8,726 bases of DNA from Pseudomonadota bacterium (GTDB taxonomy: Bacteria > Pseudomonadota > Gammaproteobacteria > Xanthomonadales > Rhodanobacteraceae), in assembly GCA_021798675.1 (NCBI GenBank), contig JAJZGE010000049.1, positions 1 through 8,726 of the forward strand. The letters are read 5' to 3'. Positions 1 through 6,005 of the stretch are shown in pieces. The notes under the pieces are model-generated. The model did no database searches and was not told the DNA's origin. It saw only the letters and a list, made by a program, of their open reading frames with translations. Position 1 is the first letter of the stretch, and each line of letters opens with the position of its first letter. A program made the position numbers and the translations under genes.

Positions 1-143
<143 letters not shown>

Positions 144-213
144 GCGTCGGTGTCTGATCAGTGGTGCGCGGGGCGCGGATAGCCGGTCGATGGTGCCACA
201 AAGCAGGCGTCAG

Positions 214-1083
214 CTATTGGCGAACCGCCTCGATACCCAGCTTGCGCAGCTGCGCCTGCACGCTGTCCGGACCGGCCAGGTGGGCGGCGCCGACGGCGAT
301 GAAGACGGTGCCTGGCCGTTGCAGCATGGCGGCGATCTGCTTCGCCCACGCTGCGTTGCGCTGGACCAGCAGGCGCTGATACAGCTGCGGCTCGCGCTGA
401 CGCAGCTGTTCGTCCTCGAGCCGGGCGATGGTGGCGGTGTCGCCGGCTTTCCAGGCGGCGATCAGGGTGCCCAGCTCGGTGCCGGCGTGGTCGGTATCGC
501 GCAGCGTGGAACGCAGAAACGCCAGTTCCACCGCCGGCGGCATGTCCGCGAAAAAGCGGATCTGCTGTGCGGCTGTCTCCAGCCCGTGCACCGGCTTGCC
601 CGCCTGCAGCATCTGCGCCTGCAGCCGCTTGTCGACGCCGTGCGCGGGGTTCAGCCCGGCCTTCAGCAGCGGCGCCACCGCCAGCGTCAGCGCCGCCAGC
701 CAGGGCCGCATCACCTGCAGCGTGGTGGCGCCGCCGGGGACGCCGGCGACCTGTGCGGCATGTGTCAGCGCGATGTTTTCCGCGCGGGTGAGCTTGTCCG
801 CCAGCGGATGGCCCGGATCCAGCCCGTACTGCAGCACCAGCGCCTGCATGCGCGCGCTGTCGTCGTCGGTCAGCTCGATGGTCAGCGAGTCGCTGGCGGC
901 CAGCGCCTTGTCCAGTGCCGGAAAGCGCCAGGCCGTGTCGTGCGGCAGCAGGTGCACGGTGCCGAACAGGTAGATGGTGGTGTGTGCGCGGCGGATCATC
1001 CACAGCGCTGGCGCGGCCGTCACCGGGGCGGCCAGCAGCAGGCCCAGCGCCAGAACGGCCAGCAGTCGATAGCGGATTTTCAT
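214..1083 (-). CDS. TraB/GumN family protein, exported (Tiki-like putative metalloprotease fold)
   Basis: A 289-residue protein of the TraB/GumN family (PF01963). Residues 1-24 form a signal peptide: basic MKIRYR, a leucine-rich core, then a VTAA-type cleavage site, so it probably works in the periplasm. Family marks are visible in order: YLFGTVHLLP (38-47), IEL with Glu70, NPAHGVDKRL (145-154), GLET (167-170), RN (242-243), and VGAAHLAGPDS (264-274). The two G-x-x-H motifs plus a glutamate are the hallmark of the TraB/Tiki clan, some animal members of which are metal-dependent proteases. The bacterial members have no firmly assigned substrate, so no reaction is claimed. The start at 1083 is chosen because it begins the signal peptide; an in-frame ATG at 1161 would add 26 residues in front and mask it. 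parC follows 70 nt downstream, and a phosphoesterase lipoprotein gene diverges from it. Confidence 0.9.
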   Translation of the reverse strand: MKIRYRLLAVLALGLLLAAPVTAAPALWMIRRAHTTIYLFGTVHLLPHDTAWRFPALDKALAASDSLTIELTDDDSARMQALVLQYGLDPGHPLADKLTRAENIALTHAAQVAGVPGGATTLQVMRPWLAALTLAVAPLLKAGLNPAHGVDKRLQAQMLQAGKPVHGLETAAQQIRFFADMPPAVELAFLRSTLRDTDHAGTELGTLIAAWKAGDTATIARLEDEQLRQREPQLYQRLLVQRNAAWAKQIAAMLQRPGTVFIAVGAAHLAGPDSVQAQLRKLGIEAVRQ

Positions 1084-1148
1084 GCCGAAGGGCCTGCCAC
1101 GGATGCGCAGCGCCGATGATGCCTCAGCGACCGCCGCGCTGCGCAGCC

Positions 1149-1177
1149 TTGACGCTGTCATGTGCGGTTGTTCCAAT
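1149..1177 (+). promoter_or_regulatory. Putative sigma-70 promoter for the phosphoesterase gene
   Basis: TTGACG (1149-1154), a 17-nt spacer, then TCCAAT (1172-1177; four of six positions match TATAAT). Transcription would begin near 1184, about 50 nt before the chosen ATG at 1234. This placement argues against an upstream GTG start at 1162, which would lie inside the promoter. It is pattern matching only. The 150-bp divergent region has no other clear signal on this strand, and I found no convincing promoter for the opposite TraB/GumN-family gene. Confidence 0.4.
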
Positions 1178-1233
1178 CGCCGCTTGCCTCGGCGACGCCG
1201 CGTCGGCCAGCCATTCCAACGGGAAGTAGATCC

Positions 1234-2403
1234 ATGCACCAACCTTCGAAAACGTGCGTCGTGGCCGCTTCCGCCATGCGGGCCATCGGCGCACTGCTGG
1301 CACTGCTGTGGCTGGGCGGCTGCGTCGCCAGCCCTCTCAAGCCAACGCCCGCGGCTGCTCCGGTGGTGGCTGCACCGGTGCGCCACGTATTCGTGATCGT
1401 GCTGGAGAACGAGCCCTACCAGGTCAGCTTCGGCGCGCATTCGCCGGCGCCGTACCTGGCGCATGACCTGCCCCGGCAGGGCGCGCTGCTGCCGCACTAC
1501 TACGGCATCGGCCACTACAGCCTCGACAACTACATCGCGATGATCAGTGGGCAGGCGCCGAATCCGGCGACCCAGATGGATTGCGCGTTCTACAACGAGT
1601 TCAAGCGCAGCGTGCCGGGGCTGGACGCGCATGGCCAGGCGCTGGGCGCGGGCTGCATCTATCCGTCCGACGTCAAGACGCTGGCCGACCAGCTCGATGC
1701 CGCGGGGCTGAGCTGGAAGGGCTACATGGAGGACATGGGCGCCGACCCTGCCCGCGAGGCGGGCACCTGCGGCCACGTGGCGATCGGCGCCGAGGACTAT
1801 ACCCGGCACGCCAGCGCGAAGGACCAGTACGCCGCCAAGCACGACCCGTTCGTGTACTTCCATTCGATCATCGACGAGCCGGCCCGCTGCGCGCAGCACG
1901 TGGTCAATCTGGATCAGCTGACGCAGGATCTGCAGCGCGTCGACAGCACGCCGAACTTCGCCTTCATCACGCCTGATCTCTGCCACGACGGTCACGATGC
2001 GCCGTGCGCGAACGGCGAACCGGGCGGGCTGCCGTCAGCCGACAAGTTCCTGCGCGAGTGGGTGCCGCGCATCCTTGCCGCGCCCGCGTTCCGCCAGGAC
2101 GGCCTGCTGGTGATCACCTTCGACGAGGGCACCGATGCCAGCGCCTGCTGCGGCGAACGCGGACTGGCGGGCGGTCCGCGGCCGGGCCAGTTCGGCCCCG
2201 GTGGCGGCCGCACCGGCGCGGTGCTGCTGTCGCCGTTCATCGCGCCAGGCACAGTGTCACGCAAGCCGTACAACCACTACAGCCTGCTGCGCACGATCGA
2301 GGACTTCCTCGGCGTGGGCCATCTGGGATACGCCGGTGCGCCAGGCCTGCGCACGTTCGGCACGGACGTGTTCACCGCCGCGCCGGCCGCTCGGCGCTTG
2401 TGA
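1234..2403 (+). CDS. Phosphoesterase-family lipoprotein (acid phosphatase AcpA / phospholipase C-like)
   Basis: A 389-residue protein of the phosphoesterase family PF04185 in the alkaline-phosphatase superfamily, which includes AcpA-type acid phosphatases and phospholipases C. Residues 1-30 form a lipoprotein signal ending in lipobox LGGC with Cys30, so it should be membrane-anchored and face the periplasm or outside. Family marks: VFVIVLENE (52-60; Glu58 and Asn59 at the metal site), YGIGHYSLDNYIAMISGQ (90-107; Ser96 in the expected nucleophile region), ITPDLCHDGHD (245-255; Asp248 and His251), VITFDEG (293-299; Asp297 and Glu298), GRTGAVLLSP (325-334) and NHYSLLRTIEDFLG (347-360; His348). 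The metal and nucleophile set therefore looks intact. The ATG at 1234 is chosen because GGGAAG lies 7 nt upstream; ATG 1276 would also keep the lipobox but lacks a binding site. Substrate is not predictable: phosphomonoesters or phospholipids are both possible. Its TGA lies inside a terminator-like hairpin. Confidence 0.88.
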   Translation: MHQPSKTCVVAASAMRAIGALLALLWLGGCVASPLKPTPAAAPVVAAPVRHVFVIVLENEPYQVSFGAHSPAPYLAHDLPRQGALLPHYYGIGHYSLDNYIAMISGQAPNPATQMDCAFYNEFKRSVPGLDAHGQALGAGCIYPSDVKTLADQLDAAGLSWKGYMEDMGADPAREAGTCGHVAIGAEDYTRHASAKDQYAAKHDPFVYFHSIIDEPARCAQHVVNLDQLTQDLQRVDSTPNFAFITPDLCHDGHDAPCANGEPGGLPSADKFLREWVPRILAAPAFRQDGLLVITFDEGTDASACCGERGLAGGPRPGQFGPGGGRTGAVLLSPFIAPGTVSRKPYNHYSLLRTIEDFLGVGHLGYAGAPGLRTFGTDVFTAAPAARRL

Positions 2404-2430
2404 AGAAAACCACTTCCTGTGGTTTTCTTC
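2402..2430 (+). terminator. Perfect 12-bp stem-loop, probable bidirectional terminator
   Basis: GAAGAAAACCAC (2402-2413), loop TTCCT, GTGGTTTTCTTC (2419-2430). The 12-bp stem has no mismatch. It begins within the TGA stop of the phosphoesterase gene. The A-rich 5' arm and T-rich 3' arm give a CCAC/GTGG core followed by TTTTCTTC, the layout of an intrinsic terminator that works in both directions. It could stop transcripts from both convergent genes. Confidence 0.75.
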
Positions 2431-2465
2431 CATCGCGAGTCCGGCGCATGTCCGGACTCGCGATG
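2431..2465. repeat. Perfect 14-bp inverted repeat (second hairpin in the convergent region)
   Basis: CATCGCGAGTCCGG (2431-2444), 7-nt loop, CCGGACTCGCGATG (2452-2465), with no mismatch. It directly abuts the preceding terminator-like hairpin. It is GC-rich and lacks a flanking T-run, so it is not a classical terminator in isolation. It could block 3' exonucleases, back up termination, or be a copy of a dispersed REP-like palindrome. I see no second copy in this window. Confidence 0.6.
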
Positions 2466-2506
2466 GCGCATCATGCACTGGCGTACCCGATCCGCGACCG
2501 GCGGGC

Positions 2507-2536
2507 CTGAGAGGTTGAATAGTCACAACCTCTCAG
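2507..2536 (-). terminator. Perfect 11-bp hairpin spanning the cfa stop codon
   Basis: CTGAGAGGTTG (2507-2517), 8-nt loop, CAACCTCTCAG (2526-2536), all paired. The TGA stop of cfa (2533-2535 on the minus strand) lies in the stem. No T-run follows on the minus strand, so intrinsic termination is not assured. It may act with the two other hairpins further along, the one at 2402-2430 being the likelier terminator for a transcript arriving from cfa. Confidence 0.5.
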
Positions 2537-3651
2537 CGCGGCACGCGGTAGCCGCCGGCGACGCCGCGCGGGCTCAGTGTGAGCTGCCACAGCTGGTCGC
2601 GGCGGCTGCGGAACACCGCAGCGGAGACCGCGAGGTAATAGCGCCACATGCGCCGGAAGCGCTCGTCGTAGTTCGCCGCAAGCGTGGGCCACGCCGCTTC
2701 CACGTTGTCGCGCCAGGCCATCAGGGTGCGGTCGTAGTCGGCGCCGAAGTTGTGCCAGTCCTCGATCACGAACAGGTTCTCCAGCGCAACGGTGACCTGG
2801 CTGGCCGCGGGGATCATCGAGTTCGGGAAGATGTATTTCTCGATCCACGGATCGGGCTGCGCCGGCGCACCGTGGCTGCCGATGGTGTGCAGCAGCGAGA
2901 GGCCGTCCACCGTCAGGCAGCGCCGCACAGCCTCGAAATAGGTGCGGTAGTTCCTGCCGCCGACGTGCTCGAACATGCCGATCGAATACACCGCGTCGAA
3001 GCGCTCGTCGATATCGCGGTAGTCCTGCAGGCGGATCTCGATCGGCAGCCCTGCGCACAGCGCGCGCGCGTACTCGGCCTGCTCCTGCGAGATGGTGATG
3101 CCGACGCCGGCGACGCCGTAGCGTTCGGCGGCGTATTTCAGCGCCTCGCCCCAGCCGCAGCCGATGTCCAGCACGCGCTGTCCCGGTCGCAGCTGCAGCT
3201 TGCGGCAGACCAGGTCGAGCTTGGCCGCCTGGGCGTCGTCGAGGTTGTCCGCGTTCGCCCAGTAGCCGCAGGAATACACCAGCCGCTGGCCCAGCATCGC
3301 CCGGAACAGGTCGTTGCCGAGGTCGTAGTGCAGCTTGCCCACCTCGAAGGCACGCTCGCCGCGCTGCAGGTTGATGAAGCGCGCCTTGAGGTGTGCCAGC
3401 AGAGCGTCGAGGGTTTTCAGCTCCTGGTCCAGCCCGGCCAGCAGCAGGCGGGTGCACAGGCCGGGCAGGTCGTCGGCATCCCACCAGCCGTCCATGTAGG
3501 CCTCGCCCAGCCCGAGCGAGCCGTGCGCGAACACGCGCGCATACAGGCGCTGGTCGTGCACCCGCAGGTCGGTCGGCGCGCTGCCGTCGAGGCGGATGCC
3601 GGCCTGTTCGAGCAGTTCGCCGGCGCGGTTTCTCAGACTGTCCTGGCCCAT
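2533..3651 (-). CDS. cfa: Cyclopropane-fatty-acyl-phospholipid synthase
   Basis: A 372-residue enzyme, close to E. coli Cfa (382). It adds a methylene group from S-adenosylmethionine across cis double bonds of phospholipid acyl chains at the inner membrane, making cyclopropane fatty acids that lower membrane permeability and aid acid tolerance. The AdoMet site is LDIGCGWG (161-168). Active-site residues of the family are present at a constant offset of 11 from E. coli: Cys128 in YSCGYW, Glu228 in MFEHVG, His255 in LLHTIGS and Tyr306 in NFGADYD. The C-terminus QLWQLTLSPRGVAGGYRVPR resembles that of E. coli Cfa. The ATG at 3651 has GAGGT about 5 nt upstream (3657-3661 on the plus strand). The DUF190 gene ends 36 nt upstream on the same strand and crcB lies before that, with no obvious promoter in the 36-nt gap. 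It is therefore probably the last gene of a fluoride-riboswitch operon, though a promoter inside DUF190 is not excluded. Confidence 0.95.
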   Translation of the reverse strand: MGQDSLRNRAGELLEQAGIRLDGSAPTDLRVHDQRLYARVFAHGSLGLGEAYMDGWWDADDLPGLCTRLLLAGLDQELKTLDALLAHLKARFINLQRGERAFEVGKLHYDLGNDLFRAMLGQRLVYSCGYWANADNLDDAQAAKLDLVCRKLQLRPGQRVLDIGCGWGEALKYAAERYGVAGVGITISQEQAEYARALCAGLPIEIRLQDYRDIDERFDAVYSIGMFEHVGGRNYRTYFEAVRRCLTVDGLSLLHTIGSHGAPAQPDPWIEKYIFPNSMIPAASQVTVALENLFVIEDWHNFGADYDRTLMAWRDNVEAAWPTLAANYDERFRRMWRYYLAVSAAVFRSRRDQLWQLTLSPRGVAGGYRVPR

Positions 3652-3687
3652 GCGTGACCTCGCGTTGAAGGGAGCCCGCGGTGTGAA

Positions 3688-4026
3688 TCAGCGCTTGCCC
3701 AGCACGGCGAAGCTGGCTGTCAAGCGCTCGTAAACCACTTCGACCCCGGCGGCACGCACGCGCTGCAGCAGCAGCTCGGCCTGATCCTCGCGCAGCAGAA
3801 ATTCCACCCGCACCGGCAGATCGTCGGCCAGCTCGAAGAACTGCTCCTCGTGCATCACGCCGTGGCGGCCGAAGCCGGCGATCGCGCGGAACACCGAGCC
3901 GCCGCCGAGGCCGTGGTCGCGCGCCTGTGCCAGCAGCCACTCGGACAGCAGCATGCCGGCGTGCCTGGCGCGCAGGTGGCAGTAGAAATTCAGATGCACG
4001 CCGGTCTGCACGGTTTCCTGATTCAT
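3688..4026 (-). CDS. DUF190 family protein (PII-like fold), CrcB-associated
   Basis: A 112-residue soluble protein of the DUF190 family (PF02641), which has a ferredoxin-like fold related to PII/GlnB signalling proteins. The family pattern is visible: HLNFYCHLRARHAGMLLSEW (11-30), GGGSVFRAIAGFG (41-53), ADDLPVRVEFL (67-77) and an alternating C-terminal region around VEVVYERLTASFAVLG. There is no signal peptide or membrane segment, so it should be cytoplasmic. DUF190 genes are commonly found beside crcB, and some proteins fuse the two (established genomic association), but the molecular role is unknown. Here it starts only 13 nt after the crcB stop, a spacing typical of one operon. The start ATG at 4026 has a weak GGGA-type binding site. 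A regulator or partner of the fluoride channel is the natural guess (inference). Confidence 0.9.
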   Translation of the reverse strand: MNQETVQTGVHLNFYCHLRARHAGMLLSEWLLAQARDHGLGGGSVFRAIAGFGRHGVMHEEQFFELADDLPVRVEFLLREDQAELLLQRVRAAGVEVVYERLTASFAVLGKR

Positions 4027-4039
4027 GCGATTTTCCCGA

Positions 4040-4426
4040 TCAATGGCGCAGCAGGCTGCGGGTCAGCGTGATGCCGAGCACGGTCATCGCCAGCGAACCG
4101 GCGACATGCACCACGACGTGGCCGCTGAACCACAGGTACTGCTGGCGCAGCAGCAGCGTGGCGGACTCCGCCGAAAAGGTCGAGAACGTGGTCAGGCCAC
4201 CGAGGAAGCCGGTGAACACGAACAGCCGCAGCGCTGGCGGCAGCGTCTGGAAATGATCGAACAGGCCCATCACGCAGCCCATCAGCAGGCCGCCGGCCAA
4301 GTTGGCCGCCAGCGTGCCCAGCGGCAGCGTGGGAAACAACGGGTTGAGCAGCACACCCAGCCCCCAGCGCAACCAGCAGCCGATCATGCCGCCGATGCCA
4401 ACTGCCACAAATCCGGTAAACCCCAC
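4040..4426 (-). CDS. crcB: Fluoride ion channel/exporter CrcB (Fluc)
   Basis: A 128-residue inner-membrane protein of the Fluc/CrcB family, which works as an antiparallel dimer and lets F- leave the cytoplasm. It is the usual length and has four hydrophobic segments. Diagnostic motifs: GGMIGCWLRW (12-21; Arg20), GTLAANLAGG (37-46; Asn42), and FTGFLGGLTTFSTFSAE (71-87), where Phe81 and Phe84 match the pore phenylalanines of characterised Fluc channels. The start is a GTG at 4426, chosen because AGGAG (4435-4439 on the plus strand) lies 8 nt upstream and because the protein then begins just before the first membrane helix. A fluoride riboswitch and promoter lie upstream, and DUF190 and cfa follow on the same strand. 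Confidence 0.95.
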   Translation of the reverse strand: MGFTGFVAVGIGGMIGCWLRWGLGVLLNPLFPTLPLGTLAANLAGGLLMGCVMGLFDHFQTLPPALRLFVFTGFLGGLTTFSTFSAESATLLLRQQYLWFSGHVVVHVAGSLAMTVLGITLTRSLLRH

Positions 4427-4469
4427 GAGCGCGTCTCCTGACAGAGTTAAGTGTCCGGTTGCCGCGGTG

Positions 4470-4508
4470 GCAGGCACGCCTGCGCCGCCGGAAGCCGGTG
4501 GTGCAGGC
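4470..4508 (-). promoter_or_regulatory. Candidate expression platform of the fluoride riboswitch: competing hairpins
   Basis: On the minus strand GCCTGC (4508-4503) can pair with GCAGGC (4483-4478), and that same GCAGGC can instead pair with GCCTGC (4475-4470). The first pairing uses bases 4506-4508, which are also needed for the riboswitch pseudoknot, so ligand binding and the upstream hairpin should exclude each other. No T-run follows, so an ordinary intrinsic terminator is not evident; translational or Rho-dependent control is possible. The AGGAG binding site of crcB is a further 30 nt downstream. Pairing is seen; the switching role is inferred. Confidence 0.45.
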
Positions 4509-4596
4509 ATCATCAGCCTCAACGTCGAAGGGTGAGAGGCGGTTGGTCGCGCGCACGCCGGTGGCTCGCGCGCGACGGGAGGCATGCCATCTCCCG
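4503..4596 (-). promoter_or_regulatory. Fluoride riboswitch (crcB motif) upstream of crcB
   Basis: All core parts of the crcB-motif RNA are present on the minus strand. P1 is CGGGAG (4596-4591) with CTCCCG (4581-4576), closing the loop ATGGCATGC. The loop segment GGCAT (4588-4584) pairs with ATGCC (4510-4506) to form the pseudoknot. AACCGCC (about 4544-4538) and GGCTGATG (about 4518-4511) are the conserved strings flanking P3 (GCCTC 4540-4536 with GAGGC 4520-4516). An extra hairpin, about 8 bp of GC (4546-4553 with 4568-4575), sits in the variable region between P1 and P3. The RNA ends about 77 nt before the crcB GTG, the gene this class most often controls; binding F- normally turns expression on. 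Identification is by eye against the known consensus. Confidence 0.93.
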
Positions 4597-4604
4597 AAGG
4601 CTCA

Positions 4605-4635
4605 ATCGTAGTCGATCGGGGCGGTTGCCCGTCAA
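4605..4635 (-). promoter_or_regulatory. Putative promoter of the riboswitch-crcB-DUF190-cfa transcript
   Basis: Minus strand: TTGACG (plus-strand 4635-4630), a 19-nt spacer, then TACGAT (4610-4605; four of six match the -10 consensus). The expected start is near 4598, placing P1 of the riboswitch at the very 5' end of the RNA, as is typical. The spacer is about 2 nt longer than ideal, so the promoter may be weak or activator-assisted. Confidence 0.5.
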
Positions 4636-4669
4636 GCGCCACACGTTCCGCAGGATTCTCGGCCGGCCC

Positions 4670-4675
4670 TATACT
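4670..4675 (+). promoter_or_regulatory. Putative -10 element for the MFS transporter gene
   Basis: TATACT matches five of six positions of the -10 consensus. Transcription would start near 4682, giving a leader of about 28 nt before the ATG at 4710. No good -35 is visible at the right distance (TTCCGC at 4646 is poor). The position excludes in-frame upstream starts at 4584 and 4677, which would lie upstream of the transcript's start. Confidence 0.4.
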
Positions 4676-4709
4676 CATGCGGCCTCTTTCCTGTCCGCCA
4701 CGTCCCGCC

Positions 4710-5978
4710 ATGCATGCAACCCCGCGCACCGTGCAGCGCAGCCTGCCCTGGCTGCTGGCCGCGGTGTCGATGATCGGACCGTTCTCGATCGACGCGGTGT
4801 TTCCGGCGTTTCCGCTGATCGGCGCCCGCTTCGGGGTGGATGCGGCCGCGTTGCAGCAGCTGCTCAGCGTGTATCTGATCACCTACGCCGCGATGAGCCT
4901 GTTCCACGGGGCGATTTCCGATGCGATCGGGCGCAAGCCGGTGATGGTCGGCGGCATCCTGGTGTACGCGCTGGCCTCGGTCGGCGCGGCGCGTTCGACC
5001 TCGTTCGCGATGCTGCTGGGCTGTCGCGCCCTGCAGGGCGTGTGCGCGGGTGCGGGCCTGGTGGTGGGCCGCGCGCTGATCCGCGACAGTCTGGAGGGCG
5101 CCGCCGCGCAGCGGCTGATGTCGCGCGTGATGATGATTTTCGGCGTGGCGCCGGTGATCGCGCCGATGGTCGGCGCGCTGCTGCTGCCGCTCGGCGGCTG
5201 GCACGGCATCTTCTGGGTGCTCACCGGATTCACCGCGCTGCTGGCGCTGGCGCTGGCCTTGCTGCTGCAGGAAAGCCACCCGCTCGAGCGGCGCACCTCG
5301 TTCGCGCCGCGTCCGCTGCTGGCGAGCTATCGCGCGTTCGGTCGCGACCGGCTGTTCTGGCCGCTGCTGATTTCCAGTTCGGTCAACTTTGCCGGGCTGT
5401 TCCTGTACATCGCCTCGGCACCGGGCATCGTGCGTGGCCTGCTGCGGCTGCCGGCGCAAGGCTTTCCGTGGCTGTTCGTGCCGGTGGTGCTGGGCCTGGT
5501 CGGCGGCGCCTGGTTGTCCGGTCGGCTGGCCGGGCGGCGCAGCGCGCAGTTCACGCTGAACCTCGGCTACGCGATGCTGCTGCTGGCATGCGCCCTGCAT
5601 CTGCTGCTGGCGTGGGTGTGGGCGGCGCCGCGGCTGCCGTGGTCGGTGCTGCCGCTGATCGTGCATGGAATTGGCGTGCAGCTGGCGTTTCCCACCCTCA
5701 CGCTGCTGCTGCTGGACCGGTTTCCGCAGCAGCGTGGCGGCATTTCCTCGGTGCAGGCGTTTGCCAGCCTGCTGCTGTGCAGCGTGGTCGCCGGCGTGCT
5801 GTCGCCGCTGCTCTCCGCCAGCATGCTGCAGCTGGCGCTGGGAGCCACCGCGCTGACCGTGATCGGCGCGCTCTCATGGTGCTGGTACGGCGCGATCAGC
5901 CGCCGGCCGCTGGCTCGGCCGCTGGCGTCGGCGGATGCCGGCATGGCGCTGCAGGCGGACATCGTCGAGCCGCACTGA
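4710..5978 (+). CDS. Bcr/CflA-family multidrug efflux transporter (MFS)
   Basis: A 422-residue inner-membrane protein with about 12 hydrophobic segments, the size of Bcr/CflA drug:H+ antiporters of the major facilitator superfamily. Marks: FSIDAVFPAFP (25-35) in helix 1, the loop 2-3 motif A as GAISDAIGRKPVM (67-79), CRALQGVCAGAGLVVGRALI (105-124) in helix 4, and the antiporter motif C-like stretch GVAPVIAPMVGALLLPLGGW (145-164). These match Bcr (bicyclomycin/sulfonamide resistance), but the substrate cannot be read from sequence. The ATG at 4710 is chosen from helix 1 position and the TATACT element; no purine-rich binding site is seen before it. It diverges from the fluoride operon, and its stop lies 27 nt from the convergent DUF2235 gene with no clear terminator between. 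Confidence 0.9.
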   Translation: MHATPRTVQRSLPWLLAAVSMIGPFSIDAVFPAFPLIGARFGVDAAALQQLLSVYLITYAAMSLFHGAISDAIGRKPVMVGGILVYALASVGAARSTSFAMLLGCRALQGVCAGAGLVVGRALIRDSLEGAAAQRLMSRVMMIFGVAPVIAPMVGALLLPLGGWHGIFWVLTGFTALLALALALLLQESHPLERRTSFAPRPLLASYRAFGRDRLFWPLLISSSVNFAGLFLYIASAPGIVRGLLRLPAQGFPWLFVPVVLGLVGGAWLSGRLAGRRSAQFTLNLGYAMLLLACALHLLLAWVWAAPRLPWSVLPLIVHGIGVQLAFPTLTLLLLDRFPQQRGGISSVQAFASLLLCSVVAGVLSPLLSASMLQLALGATALTVIGALSWCWYGAISRRPLARPLASADAGMALQADIVEPH

Positions 5979-6005
5979 GGGCTGGCGCAAGGCCGCTGGC
6001 GCTAT

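Noticed and set aside
1162..1233. GTG start at 1162 for the phosphoesterase
   Set aside because: It would overlap the probable promoter and put 24 extra residues ahead of the lipoprotein signal; ATG 1234 has a good binding site.
2419..3940. Open frames of 412 (plus, 2419-3657) and 489 (minus, 2471-3940) residues overlapping cfa and DUF190
   Set aside because: The cfa and DUF190 frames hold all recognisable motifs; the others are compositionally biased shadows.
4427..4882. Minus-strand extension of crcB up to 4882
   Set aside because: The extension would translate the riboswitch and part of the divergent gene; GTG 4426 has AGGAG upstream and begins the first membrane helix.
5979..6005. GCTGGCGC repeated at about 5981 and 5996 between the MFS and DUF2235 genes
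   Set aside because: Two short direct copies in GC-rich sequence, with no hairpin or tail; no basis for a terminator or mobile element.
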